Made by a program: the position numbers and the translations under genes. A model generated the notes under the pieces. It ran no database searches, had not been told where the DNA came from, and was given only the letters and a program-made list of their open reading frames with translations. DNA of 64,000 nucleotides from positions 34,713,924-34,777,923 of the forward strand of contig JANCRA010000006.1 in assembly GCA_024362935.1 (NCBI GenBank), given 5' to 3'. The stretch is from Setophaga petechia (lineage: Eukaryota > Chordata > Aves > Passeriformes > Parulidae). Numbering within the stretch: the first letter of the stretch is position 1; each line of letters starts with the position of its first letter. Shown piece by piece: positions 24,738 to 36,374 of the stretch.

Positions 24738-25031
24738 TGTCGCTATCAGACACAAAGGAACACGAGCACACACCTCTTTCAAGGTGAAGGAAAAAAGGGA
24801 AGTTTTATTTTCTGACTCCTATATTTATAGTTTTACAAAGGTGACAGAGGATTGGAGGGTGACAGTGACACCTCGCCAATGACACTGGCTACAACAACAG
24901 TCCATCAATTCTCTCCTCCTCCATCAAAGGAATGTGAACAACAAGTTATTTACAAGAAAGTGTGTGATAAAGTTCCTTAGAAGAATGTCAACATCAGAAG
25001 GCCTTGACAATCTTAAAAAACCAGGGCGACA
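24738..25031 (-). repeat. 3' LTR of the env-less class II provirus
   Basis: 294 bp, TGTCGCCC...GCGACA. It shares with the 5' LTR a TATTTATAG-type box and the AATCTTAAAAAACCAGGG block at its start, with many substitutions and small indels, so the provirus is not very recent. Confidence 0.88.
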
Positions 25032-25107
25032 TCTCACCCTTTTCTGTTTAAAAAAAAGAAAAAAGGAAAAGAAAATGAACAATGCAAAAAGGAAGCATGA
25101 ACGATGT

Positions 25108-27900
25108 TCAGTGTCCATTTGTAGAGGAATCATCTGAGTGATCACTCTCATCATCTGCATCCGAGTCATCATTCAATGATTCATCCGCCTGATGCCTTTC
25201 AGGTTGGTCACGGTTTCCATCCTGCTCGTCGGCTGGATTCTGCCTCTGCGGTCGCAGGTCAGGGCGAACACATTTCGAAGGTACCCAGCGTACCCCAGTA
25301 TCTGTGGATACACAAGCATACCCGCGCCCCAAAGGGCTAAGGTCATAGGGACCTTCCCACTGTTTGGTGACTAAATTCCGCACCTGAACCTTTGCCCGAG
25401 GCTGATGTGCCTCGTCCGCAGCCTGCAACGAGAGATGGTGATTCAAAATGACAGGGTTATCTGAGTTCTGTGGCACAGTGAGATGATTAATTGTGCACAA
25501 AGCTTTTGCCAACCGACTTTGCGGGGTTTCACCCTGCATTCCCCGTTTTTGTTTTTGAAGAACCCGCTTCAGAGTACCATGAGTGCGTTCCACAATAGCC
25601 TGACCAGTCGGAGAATGAGGGATACCAAACTTGTGTGAGACACCCCACAACTGCAGGAACTGCCGCACGTTTTGCGATGCGTAAGCAGGACCATTGTCGG
25701 ATTTCACAGCAGAAGGTATGCCCAGAACGGCAAAGGCCTGCCTCCAGTGGGCGAGGACATCACGGGCCTTCTCCCCAGTGTGAGCCAAAGCCGCATCGCA
25801 GAGAACATGTCCACCGTGACATGCACATACTTGAACCGGCCAAACTCGGCAATCTGGGTGACATCAGTCTGCCAAAGCTCCAAGGCCCTAAGGCCTCTGG
25901 GGTTTACCTCTGCTGGCAAAGGCGGAGCAAGTGCATGGCAGTCATCACACGACTCAACAATGTCACGAGCCTCAGTTGGCGTCAGCTGAAACTGCTTCTG
26001 CAGGGTATGTGCGTTTTGGCAGGAAAACCCATGCAATGCCTCGGCCTGCGCGAGTGTATCAGGCTGAGGCGCCACCCATGCTGGGTTAGCCAACTTGTCA
26101 GCCCTCGCGTTACCTTCCACAATAAAGCCTGGCAAATCAGTGTGACTCCTCACATGCAGAACATAAAAAGGATGAACCCGGGCCTGAATAGCACACCACA
26201 AGGTCTTCAGTAAATGGAACAAGGCAGGATTACTGACCTCCTTCAAAACCGAATGACCCAACCGTTGTGCGATATCAGCCACGTAGGCGGAATCCGTGAC
26301 CAAGTTGAAAGGTTCCTGGGAAAATTTCTCAAATGCCATGACAGCAGCCCTCAATTCAACCAATTGGGCTGACCCATCCTCATGGCCTTCCAGAACCTGC
26401 CACTCAGATCCATCCCGCCAGGTAACAATGGCCTTTCCTGTTTACCCTGAATTGTCAGTAAAGACGGTGGGTCCTTGCACAGGTTCCTGACTATTTTTGG
26501 GCCGCAAAGAAATTTGTGTAGACTTTGCCATATGCAGTAGCCTATGGCTGGGCAGATGATAAGTGATCTGCCCTGAAAAATTTTCCAGAGCACTTTGCAG
26601 GGACACGCTGTTTGCAAAGCTCCAGTCAAAATCCTCCCGTTGCACCGGGAGTATGATCTTTGCAGGATCCGCACCCATCAATTGCAAACACCATTGCCGG
26701 CATTTGATTATCAAGCGAGCAATCAGCTCAAACAATGCAGTTGCCATCTTCTGCGGCTGATGGGGCAGGAAAACCCATTCCAGAACGTGCAAGGAATCAG
26801 ACCATTTGTCTCTCCATTGGCCAATGATGCCCGTGGGATACGAATCCGGAGTGGTGATGAACGCAGTGACATCAACGGAGGGATCAATGCGATAACCTTG
26901 GCAAGCCGAAACAGCTCGCTGAACCACCTCCAACGCCTCACGTGCCTCAGGGGTCAGTGTGCGAGGTGACTTCAAATCAGAGTCTCCTTTCAACAAATCA
27001 TACAGAGGAGACAGCTGTGCGTCGGTTAGTCCCAAGTATGGACATAACCAAGTGATGACACCTACCAATTTCTGAACATCATTCAGTGTCTTCACAGAAT
27101 GCACAAATTGCACCTCCTGGTGACGGATCGTCCATTCCAGAATGTTGACCCCCAAGTACTTCCAAGGTGGTTGTTGTTGCACCTTTTCTGGAGCCACCTG
27201 CAGTCCATGAGCATGCAAAACATCGAGCAACCGAGGCTGAATCCTCAGCAGCTCATCCTGGGTGGATGCGGCCACCAAAATGTCGTCCATATAATGATAC
27301 AAACGTGCATCAGGAAACGTGCATCAGGAAACTGCTTGCAAACTCCAGACAGGTATGGGCCACATACCACTGGCATATGGCAGGAGAATTGCGCATTCCC
27401 TGAGGCAATGTCCTCCATTGATATCTCTGTTTGGGCTCAGCCTCGTTAATCGCTGGCACCAAGAAGGCAAACTCCGGTCTGTCATCGGGATGCAAAGGAA
27501 TCGTAAAGAAACAATCCTTCAGATCCACAATGAGGACCGGCCAGTCTGCGGGAAGCATGGTAGGCGATGGCATGCCCGCCTGCAATGTCCCCATGCTTTC
27601 CATCACGGCATTAACCTTTCGGAGGTCTTGCAACAACCTCCATTTCCCAGATTTCTTTTTGATGCAGAAGACAGGAGTGTTCCAGGGATTGGAAGTAGGC
27701 TCCAGATGACCCTGGTCCAACTGCTCCTGCACCAGATTCCGAAGAGTGTCGTATTTATCTTGAGGGAGGGGCCACTGCTTCTTCCAGACAGGTTTGTCCA
27801 CCAGCCACGGTATAGGAGGCGTAGGACACTCTGTGCCCTTCATTGCAGTAGCCCCCATCAAAAATACGTCCCGATGCACACCCCCAGACAGACAGAACAT
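25108..27900 (-). pseudogene. Class II ERV pol remnant (RT, RNase H, integrase)
   Basis: Reverse transcriptase starts near 27900 (WPLPQDKYDTLRNLVQEQL, LPQGMRNSP) and keeps the YMDD catalytic motif (about 27296-27285). RNase H follows (DSAYVA), then integrase with SDNGPAYAS and an acidic C-terminal tail ending near 25108. Breaks: a 14-bp tandem duplication at 27301-27328 shifts the frame just before YMDD; an in-frame TAA at 26442-26440 sits at the RNase H start; and the frame changes again near 25790 inside integrase. It is therefore non-functional as it stands. The motifs match alpha/betaretrovirus-like polymerases rather than those of the gamma-like provirus at 38-47 kb. Confidence 0.85.
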
Positions 27901-28538
27901 CCCTCCCCCAGAGGTTGGCAGGAGTAGAAGTAATATGAGGCCTAACCCAGGCCGTCTGTCCCTCTGGGTTTGTGACCAGCACAGGCCGCTGGCTCACGTA
28001 GCATTGCGCCGTCCCTCCCAGGCCTCGACAGACGTCCCCACTGGATCCAAGGGCCACTCCAGGGGCCAGGCAGCTAGGGAGAGAACCGTGACGTCAGCAC
28101 CGCTGTCGAGAAGCCCGCGAGGGGGATTTCCGATGGTGCCACACCAGGAACAGAGAGAGTACGCAGCACCTTGGGATGGTCCTTGGTCAGGACGGCAGTC
28201 CAGTGAACTTGAGGCGGCCCAGTGGATCCAAAGCCACCAGCTCCACGCAACTGGTCAGCTGTCCTGCGAACAGAGGACTTAAAAGGCACAAATTGAGCGA
28301 GCCGCATCCCTTTCGGGATCGTGACAGGGGGGGTGGGTGTGGAGACCATGGCACAAATCTGCCTTGTGAAATCCGCATCAATGAGCCCCAGGTGAACAAT
28401 GATGCCCTGAAGGGTGGCACTGGACCTCCCCATAAGGGGAGCACTCATGCCCCCACCCAAGGGGCCAAAGGCATCCAGGGGAACCTTGTGTATCTCAGAA
28501 GATTCTAAGACAACTGTTGCTGCAGTGCAGACATCCAC
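27755..28538 (-). pseudogene. Class II ERV protease / dUTPase-region remnant
   Basis: The upper part (28538-28074) has dUTPase-like features (GLIDADF, IPKGMRLAQFVPF), as expected between gag and pro in betaretrovirus-like genomes. A protease-like segment follows in another frame, ending near VRPHITSTPANLWGRDVL at 27900-28000. The change of frame near the presumed catalytic loop (about 28060-28090) shows the unit is broken. Confidence 0.65.
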
Positions 28539-30160
28539 ACCTGCTGATCCGCGGGTGCTGGCTGCAAGCCGGCAAAGGAGACCTCCATCGGCTCCGGGGT
28601 CTGGAGAGAAGCTTGTGTCTGCACGCGCCCCTCCTGCGCGCTCCGCTTGACGTTTCCCGAGCCTGGCAAAGCCTGGCCGTTAACGTGAACAGTCGCCTTG
28701 AAAACACTGGACATGTGATTCGGCCTACCACACCGACCGCACAAGAACATGGGGAATTTGACCTTCTGCGCTTTCTTCCCTCGCTTCTTGCCAGCCTGCG
28801 CAGTCCCCTGCTGTGGCCGCTTGCCCTGCGGAACTGCCCAAACCGGCTGCAGAGTGGCAGCCACAGCGGCCAACTTCCGACCCGGGGGGAACGATGTCTG
28901 CACAGGTCTCTGCCATCTCAGAGATAGTAGGGACACCAGGCAGAGCCACTCTGACCTTCCTACAAGCAGCATTGCAATTACAACTTACAAGGTTTGCAAT
29001 TGTAACGCTCCTAGCCAGAGGATCAGGCACCTGCCTCTCCACGGATGCAATCAGCCTTGATGCAAATGCCATGAAAGGCTCATCATCCCCCTGGACAATG
29101 GTCGCAAATGGCTGCTTTGGAGCAGCCATCTTCAGGGTCTGGACAATCGCTGCCATGCCCAGCGTGTGGCACTGGTCAAGCACAAGGGGATCAAATACAA
29201 CCTGCCCCTGAACATTCTCAGAACGCCCTGTCCCCATCAGCATATCAGCAACAACCTCACGCCTGGGGTCCTGCTGCGCCAGTGCAGCATTCTGCACCAC
29301 CTCTTGGGCCGCCAAATGAGCCCACTTGGTCTCAAAAACACCAAATTGCACAGGGTCAAAAAGAGAATGTACCACACGACGGAGATCGTGAGGTGCCAGC
29401 CCATCCGTAGCAATCCTCCGGAGAGTCTGCATAACCTCAGCAGACCCCAAACCATGCTGAGCAACTGCTTCAGGAGTTCCTTCTCCAGCTTATATATAAG
29501 GGGTTCATGGGTGTTATGAGCAACGGCCCTGATCACAGGGAAAGCCTGGGGACCACCTGGCAAAGCCACCGCACCTGCTGTGTCTCAGCCCTTGGGCCCC
29601 ACGGGGACAAGAAGGGATGATTGACTGGGCGCCAGGTCAACACCACTCGTCCCTGTGCCGCCTGCAGCACCGGCAGAGCCAGAGGAGCCCACTCCGCGAC
29701 CCTGTAGATGCCGTGAGGAGACAGGATCATTCATCTTGTCGGTCTTGGTTTTGGCCTCTCACCAGAAGCGCTCGGGGTGCTTCGGGCGCACAGTCACCTG
29801 GCACGCAGGAAGCGTCCAATGATTTGATGAGAAAGCGCCATGGCCCCGGGCACCCACCGGCCTCCCACTGGCCGTGTCAGCAGTTGCGCTAAAGGTAAAT
29901 ACCTCAGCGCCCTGCCGTGCCGCAGCTCTGGCCGGAGGCACCTTGGTGAACGCAGGTGCCGGCACGGCCCGCAAATCCGGCGCGGGCTGGGACGTGACCG
30001 GCGCGGGGGCCCCAGCCCCCGACACGGGAGAGGAGCGGGATGCCGAGAGAGGCGCGGCCCGCGGAGCCGCATCACTGCGGGGCGGCACAAAGGAGCCGGG
30101 CAAGCCCCCTATGAGAGCCCGTCCCGAGCCGCTAGACTCCACAGCGGGCACCGCCCCCAC
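28505..30160 (-). pseudogene. Class II ERV gag remnant
   Basis: The N-terminal Ala/Pro-rich part is near 30160-29760. A capsid segment (29450-28725) contains the major homology region (QGDDEPFMAFASRL), and a nucleocapsid-like basic stretch with one degenerate knuckle (CGRCGRPNH, final Cys not in place) is near 28740-28700. The pieces lie in at least three frames. The true initiator is unclear. Confidence 0.75.
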
Positions 30161-30274
30161 CGAGCGGAGAGGGGCTGGCTGCCCGCCGACCGGAGCAGGG
30201 ATGGACGGAGCACTGACCGACGCCCCGCCCCCGGCTGCCTTCGCCGACTGCGCATGCCCAGCCTAGGCTGCAAT

Positions 30275-30292
30275 ACACTGCAGCGGTCACCA
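30275..30292 (-). promoter_or_regulatory. Candidate primer-binding site of the class II provirus
   Basis: Two bases after the 5' LTR the minus strand reads TGGTGACCGCTGCAGTG. The first eight bases fit a tRNA 3' end complement (as for Trp-type sites) but the remainder does not, so the primer tRNA is left open. Confidence 0.4.
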
Positions 30293-30294
30293 GA

Positions 30295-30586
30295 TGTCGC
30301 TATAGGACACGAAAGAACACAAGCACACCACCGCTCTCAAGGTGAAAGGAAAAAGGGCGTTTATTTTTCTGACTCCAATATTTATAGTTTTACAAAAGTG
30401 ACAGCGGATTGTAGGGTGACAGTGACACCTCTCCAATGACACTGGTTAAACCAACAGTCCATCAACTCTCTCCTCCACCAAAGGAATGCAAAACAATAAG
30501 TTATTTACAAAAAAGTCCGTGAGAAAGTTCCCTACAAGAATGTCAACATCAGAAGGCTTAGAAAATCTTAAAAAACCAGGGTGACA
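30295..30586 (-). repeat. 5' LTR of the env-less class II provirus
   Basis: 292 bp beginning TGTCACCCTGG and ending GCGACA on the minus strand. A splice-donor-like AAG|GTAAGG sits 10 bp outside it, possibly belonging to the host gene. Confidence 0.88.
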
Positions 30587-31807
30587 CAGCCTTACCTTCT
30601 TTTGGGAAGTGTCCTCCGGAGCTGTGCCCAGGCTGGTCTGGAGCTGGGAGCAGCCCTGCCCCACCCAGCCCCTCTCAGCAGCAGCCCCTGCCCTGCTCAG
30701 GGTGGCTCCTTCCCCCCAGAGCTTCTCCCCAGCGCTGGGAGCAGCTCCCCGGGCCGGCTGAGAGCTGTCCCTGGCAGGCAGCAGAGTCCCTGCCCCAGCA
30801 CAGCGCCCTGGGCTGCAGGACCCTGCTCTGCAGGACAGCCCTGGGCACCCCTGGCTGCAGCCCCGGCTGCTCAGCCCTGCAGCAGAGCCGGGCAACAGGA
30901 GCTGCCTTGGGCTGTGCCTGGGCTGGGGCAGCAGGGAAAGCCAGCCCTGCCCTAGGGCCACAGCCCTGCCCTGCAGCAGCTCTGAGAGTCCTCCTGAAAG
31001 GTCCTAAAAGCTGTGGGATGTGCCAGCTCCAGGAGATCCCGGCAGGAACTGCAGCTTCTCTTCCCACAGCCAGGGAATGACAGCTTCAAACCTGGGATGA
31101 TTTCTGCTCTAGTGAGCCCTGAGTGAGCTCTGCCCTGTGCTCCCAGCCCAGGCTGAGTTTAACCCCTCTGTGCCTCTGTGCTGTGCCCGGGGTGGCTGCA
31201 GGCAGTGCCCCAGCCCTGCTGGGCTGTGCACAGGAGCTGCTCCTGGCCAGAGCTGTCTCTCTGCAGCGCTGCCCTTGCCAGGAGCTGCCTCTGGGCCAGA
31301 AGCCTCGGTGCAGGTTTTTCAAAGGACTTTGGGTTTGGCTTTTGCCTTGGAGTCTCTGAGAGGTTTGTGCAATCATGGCCTCCAATCATCTGCTTTATTC
31401 AGTCCCTGGAGAGACTTTGTCAGTAACAACACTCAGTGGGGCTCATTAATACTCAGTTATTTTAAGGCACTTTGTGTTTCCCTTTTGATACAGACTCTGT
31501 GAGAGGTTTGTGCAATCTTGGCCCCAATTATCTGCTTTAATGAGTCCCTTGAGAGTTTTGTACTGACACTGAAGGGGGATCATTAATGCCCTGAGATACT
31601 CAAAGTTTTTAAGGTGCTTCATGGATTTAATAAAACTTTTAGGTACTTTCAAGGATTTTCCTTCACACACTGAGTCTCTGAGAGGTTTTTGTGCCATCCT
31701 GGCTTCCAGTTCTCTCCTCCAAGGAGTCCATGAGGAGCCTGTGTTGGGTATCTCCCTCCTTTCTCTTTTACAACAAAGATGGAACTGAAAGAATTTTAAA
31801 AGACCTT
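30587..31807. other. Unassigned region with a decayed tandem repeat
   Basis: 30587-31100 is GC-rich with no defensible gene. From about 31350 to 31710, three decayed copies of a ~145-180 bp unit can be followed by their shared start (tctgtgagaggtttgtgcaat-like at 31352, 31497 and 31676). A purine tract at about 31757-31775 on the minus strand may be the polypurine tract of the env remnant above, but no LTR follows it. Confidence 0.5.
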
Positions 31808-33009
31808 CTAAAAGCATCCAAACACACATGGGACAATTAACAATACAACAACAACCACTAAGAGAATTAATAGTCCTGTTTTAGCTGGATATCATCCAAC
31901 TCTTTAGTCCCTTGGATTGGAAGAGTTTATTGAACCAGTCTTTGTTTTCCACTTGAAGCTTCTTGAACCCTTCCTTCAGTACCTGAATGCTCTTGTGGAT
32001 TGACTCGCTGTGGCTGGAGAGCTTCATGCAACACATGCCCTCAGAGTCTACACAGCCATGCCCGTGTGCCCAGAGTAAAAACTCTATCACTGTTCTGCAA
32101 GGTGGCATGTCTGATGGTCTCTGTGTCTGAGAGCAGGCCACCCAATGTGAGGGAGGTAGCATTGGTTTGCTTACTTAACAGGCACCCAAGATGGTCTCAT
32201 TGTCCTAAAGCTTTAGCTGCAGCCACCCAAGGTAGTAACATGGAGGCTGCTATTTTCTTGTTTTTACTCCAACAGATGACATTATTTCATGCAATCATAT
32301 TCAAAGTAGTATGTAGATCTTTTTGCACTGTTTCTCTGGCCATTAATCATTTTGGTGTTGGGTGCCAGCAAGGTAAGCCTCCCCAAGCTACAATGTCCGC
32401 CTTCAGTGTGTGCAGGGACACCAGGCCATGCTCTATCCCTGCAAGTAAGAAACACACCCTGCAGCAACTGGAGTGGGTAGCTGCTGGACCAAGAAATTAT
32501 GGAAGAAATGTAATTACACCATCTGGTCTGTTTTTTGTAAGTGGGATGGGATAGGGAGATGTCTCTCCTGATAGTTTCTTTTTCTCTTGTAATTTTGTGT
32601 CTTTCACCCTCTTCCCATCTCAGACGGTAATAAAATGTTACACAAAAGTCCATTTTTATAGAGCTGAGAATTTCTACCCCCTGAGTTCGAGTGGTGCATG
32701 CAGGAGCTTCTGGCTCCAGCAGTCCCAAGCATCGACAGGGCTGCACTTCTTTGCTGTCAGGATTATCACCTCGCATCCTGCAGATGGCATCCTCAGTTAT
32801 TGGCCAGACATCTGTAGGCAACCCCACTGGGCAGGTGGAGAAGGGGTCGTCAGGGCTAGCCACAGACAGGCACAGGGTGTCTTGTTTCATGGCTTTTGCT
32901 AGAGTGATCCATACCTTGTGCTTTGTGTTTTTAGGGTTATCCATCCACTCAGGAGGAGCATGGTTGCAAACAGGCTGAGGAATGGGAGTAGAAGCTTCTT
33001 ATGTGTCAT
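31808..33009 (-). pseudogene. Alpharetrovirus-type env remnant
   Basis: A signal-peptide-like start lies at 33009 (LLLPFLSLFATMLLLSG). A surface-subunit part follows in another frame (32944-32282; KHKVWITLAKAM, LCLSVASPDDPFSTCPVGLP). A transmembrane-subunit part (32162-31881) has GCVDSEGMCC, the CX6CC motif, and then a coiled region. A hydrophobic anchor rich in Leu/Val ends at a stop at 31810-31808, again in a different frame. The frame therefore changes right after the signal peptide, between the subunits and before the anchor, so the gene is inactive. CX6CC env proteins of this type occur in alpharetroviruses and related bird ERVs. Confidence 0.8.
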
Positions 33010-33011
33010 CT

Positions 33012-33386
33012 TCAAAAGAATTGTCTAGTCCAGGTGTTAAATGCTAAACAGAACAGGCCTATCAGCAACACCAGCCACTGTATGATATCATTGATATTTA
33101 GAGTGGATCTGAACCCTTCCGAAACTGGTGGGGCGGACCCAAAAAGATGGTTAAAGGGTTGGGAGACGATTTCGCCCGGTGTCATTTCATTACAGCAGGT
33201 GTCATTATTTAAGTAACCCCAAAAACATACAGTTAGTGTGTGATAGCTGTGAATCCATGTGCCTGCTTTCCAGAGGAAGCTAAAAATCCATGAATCCCTC
33301 ACCTTATTCACCCATAAAACAAGCCAGATAACAGACACAATAGCCACGATCACGTGCCACCCAAACCAGGGCAAGCTGGACCACAT
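33012..33386 (-). CDS. 124-codon frame with two hydrophobic segments, just before env
   Basis: It opens with ATG at 33386 and closes at a TGA two bases before the env signal-peptide ATG. Two hydrophobic stretches (VIVAIVSVIWLVLWV near residues 12-27 and IIQWLVLLIGLFCLAF near 100-116) flank a Cys-containing middle, suggesting a small two-pass membrane protein. I recognise no family. It lies only ~117 bp below the LTR end, where gag should be. It may be an unusual env leader, an extra ERV frame, or a chance frame. Confidence 0.35.
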   Translation of the reverse strand: MWSSLPWFGWHVIVAIVSVIWLVLWVNKVRDSWIFSFLWKAGTWIHSYHTLTVCFWGYLNNDTCCNEMTPGEIVSQPFNHLFGSAPPVSEGFRSTLNINDIIQWLVLLIGLFCLAFNTWTRQFF

Positions 33387-33480
33387 GGTGTCACTTCATG
33401 AGGTTTCTATAGTGGCACACACACACAAAAAATTAGATTACTCAAGAACTGTTATTCCCTTTTGGTTTCTGTGCCCTCGA

Positions 33481-33498
33481 GTTCCACATTGGGCGCCA
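33481..33498 (-). promoter_or_regulatory. Primer-binding site, Lys-tRNA type
   Basis: TGGCGCCCAATGTGGAAC on the minus strand begins a few bases after the LTR end. The first ten bases match the Lys-tRNA complement used by betaretroviruses; later positions have drifted. Confidence 0.7.
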
Positions 33499-33503
33499 AA
33501 ATC

Positions 33504-34020
33504 TGTCTTGGTTTGGAAAGACAGGAGTCTGCTAAGGAAGGCAGGAGCCTCCCCTGAAATGGAGAATGTAAACCCTTCCCACCTCCCCGAATTGCTGTAA
33601 ATTTTAAATTAAGGGGGTTCTCAGGCCTTTTCCTGCTCCAAAAAATATGGGAGCAGGAAAAAACAGTCCTTTAATAGGGAAGGAAAAAAATAAAAGGATA
33701 AAATCAACAATGCAGTACACTAGAACAACACTGACAGAGTCAGAACCCAACCTGACACCCTGTGGGGTGTTGGTAGCAGTCCAATTGGAAATGTGGCTGC
33801 AGTCCTGGAGTGTCAGGTGTGGTTCTGTTGGAGCAAGGGGGTCGTGTAGAGAAGGATGTATTCTTCCTCCGAAGATCCAGTGGAAGAAGAGACAGCTGCT
33901 GTTCCTCCGGGGAAGCCAGTGGAGAAAGCCCTGCCGTGTTTCAAAATCCTCTGGATTCTATCTGGGTAGCAATGCCTGGCTCCTCCCTCTGGGCGGAGCA
34001 TCTCACAATGGGATGTTACA
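33504..34020 (-). repeat. 5' LTR of the env-bearing ERV remnant
   Basis: About 517 bp beginning TGTAACATCCCATTG and ending CCAAGACA on the minus strand, directly followed by a Lys-type primer-binding site. That fixes it as a 5' LTR. No partner LTR is present in the window. The start is chosen from the TG...CA rule and is less certain than the end. Confidence 0.72.
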
Positions 34021-36194
34021 GTTCTTATCAGTCAGGCACTGACATTCAATAGTCTGTTATCAGCAGATGTCCCCTCCTGAGGGAGGTGTGAGTGTGGTCA
34101 CTCAAAGAGAGAGATAAAGCAAACTGCCCACTTGACAAAAGATAATCTGCCATACAGATGGTAATTGAAAACATCTTGCATTGCAATCTTCAACAACGGT
34201 ACAACTTACTTGAAAAGTTTTTTGACCAATCACACAAAGTAAAAGCATATTGACAGTAGCTCTATCCAACCACTGTAAGCACACGTACCTTTGGTTAAAC
34301 ACTGCTTGCTTATTTCAAATACAATACCTGCTTGTAAGCCTTAAAACACAATGCACAGAGCTCCCTTATAAAGCTTAGAACTTCCTCATATCTTGCTAGA
34401 TATACTCTTCTGTAGCTTAGGGAGTTATTCTAGCCAAGTGTTAATACACAGACCATTTCTCTATTTGTCCTTACTTTTCTACTTCTTATATAACTTTTCT
34501 GCTGACAAATCTTATGGCTACTGCTTAGCTCTAATCATAGCAGATTAGTAGACGACCTGAGTCCCAAGTGCAAAATAAGCCTTCAAATGTCATGTATTAT
34601 TCAAAGCATGAGATATTTCAAGTATGAAAATATATAATTAGCTGCTTCTCTAACAAAAAGAGTTTCCTATCTTATGAGCCGGAGATGACTTAAACAATTT
34701 AGAAGTGATTTAAAAACCCCTTGGGGTGATTTCAACAGAACTCTCCACAGCTCTCCCACAGCTCTCTGAAATATAGAAATAGTATTTAATCTGTGCAGCC
34801 ATTTGTAAAGAAGAAAATAATTTCTTGTGCCCAAGAAACAAAAATTCATTTGTTCATTATTCAGAAAAGTCATCCTAATTTTACAGAACAATGAAAGTAA
34901 TATCGGAACAATATGCTTCTATTTACAATGGAATTTTTATAAATCCTTTCTCTGCTAAGTCTTATTTGATGGGATTTTTTAGCTCTTCTTCCACCTGTAC
35001 TTTCAGAATGCAATCTGCTCAGAATAGTGAGTAACTTTCTGCTAAGCTGTGCAACCACAGAGCATTGACAACGGCCTGTGTGAAATCCAGTATGAAGTGA
35101 CTTGTGAAAGTCAATTAGAATTCAGTATTTGGTTAGAGATTCTTATGCACACAACATTTAGACACCTCGCCAGTCAGATTGTCTCAACACGGATGTGTGT
35201 AGATTTATTTTACCCGCAATTTCTTTCTTTACCTTATCACAGAATGAGATCCCTACCAACTCAGGGACAAATTAAACCCATTGCCCTTCAGCACTAGGGG
35301 TATTCAGCCCTCTGCTGTCATTTTTAGTAGCCTGCTGATATCCTGTGTGTAGATAATTGTATTCCAATGTGCCATAAACCCATTGCAAAAGTAGTGTAAA
35401 CCCATCTCAGTACTTGTTTCCCTTCTTCCTAAGGAATGAAAATGGAATCCTCCACCCCTCCTTGCAGTCCTTTGACATAGACTACAACTACTCCTTGTCA
35501 CATCTTATGGGCACACTAGTGTGACACGGCTGGCACAGGTTCCAGCAGTGCAAACAGAAAGTGCATAGGGACTTTTGTTGTCGGCTAAGTAAATTACTGT
35601 GGCTGTCATGACGTAGATTACACACACACACACATACACACACACCAAAAGAAAAAAAAAAAAAAAAACAAACCAAAGAAAAGAAAACCAAGAAAAACCC
35701 CCAAAACAATCTAAGAAGAGATTCTAGATTTCCATAGATCAGAAAAACAAGAAACCCTAACAAACAAATGTAAAAAAAGAAGATAAATTGAAACTTCTAG
35801 TTATCAAGAGATCAGGAAAATTTAAAAAGCAAACAACACAACAAATCAATCCAGGTACACCTTTGCAGGATTCCAGCCTGAGAACCTGTGAGACTCTATG
35901 TTCTCAGGTTAGTCAAGACTTCTCTTATTTTCTAGACTGCTCTGTGAGCCACTGCTGTGTTTCCCTATTCTCCACTTCTCTCTTCCCAGCGTTTCCCTGT
36001 AGTGTGGCAGAAGAAATTGCAGCATGCCTTGATGTCATCCCGCGTACTACTCAGGTCTCTTTTGCTTCTCTGTTTTGGAAAGGGAAGCGCAGTGCTTCTC
36101 ACCGCTGTGGCAAAGGCGAATCAGACGGAGAACCCTGAACGCACAGCTCATGTGAGGGCAGCCCGGGAGCCGCAGCCACAGGCTGGAGAAGCCC
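34021..36194. other. AT-rich intergenic stretch
   Basis: No supported gene. It includes a (CA)n tract at about 35620-35645 followed by an A-rich run. Open frames are short and lack splice context. Confidence 0.55.
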
Positions 36195-36374
36195 CCTGCC
36201 CCCCGTGCTGGGGCTGGCAGCTGTGGCCCTGCCCGGCCCCGCAGCCGGGCCCGCCAGCCTGCGCCCCGCACGCCGCTCCCTGCCCCGGGCCGGCTCGGCC
36301 GCTGCTGGGCGCAGGCAGCGCCCGGCCGAGGGGCAGAGCCCGCGCCGAGCCTTCCCTGTCGGCGCTCCCCGCAG

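Larger units (their letters stand above)
24738..30586 (-). mobile_element. Env-less class II (betaretrovirus-like) endogenous provirus
   Basis: Two ~293-bp direct LTRs (30586-30295 upstream, 25031-24738 downstream on the minus strand) begin TGTC and end GCGACA, and differ at many positions. Between them, in order, are gag, protease and polymerase remnants. No env is present; pol runs almost to the 3' polypurine tract (agaaaagggtgaga). The bases outside the two LTRs do not form a matching target duplication. The provirus lies in the same orientation as the MROH-like gene it adjoins. Confidence 0.9.

Noticed and set aside
25635..26213. Plus-strand frame of 192 codons
   Set aside because: Antisense shadow of the integrase/RNase H remnant on the minus strand.
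34667..35058. Minus-strand frames in the AT-rich intergenic stretch
   Set aside because: Short, AT-biased, no motifs; expected by chance.
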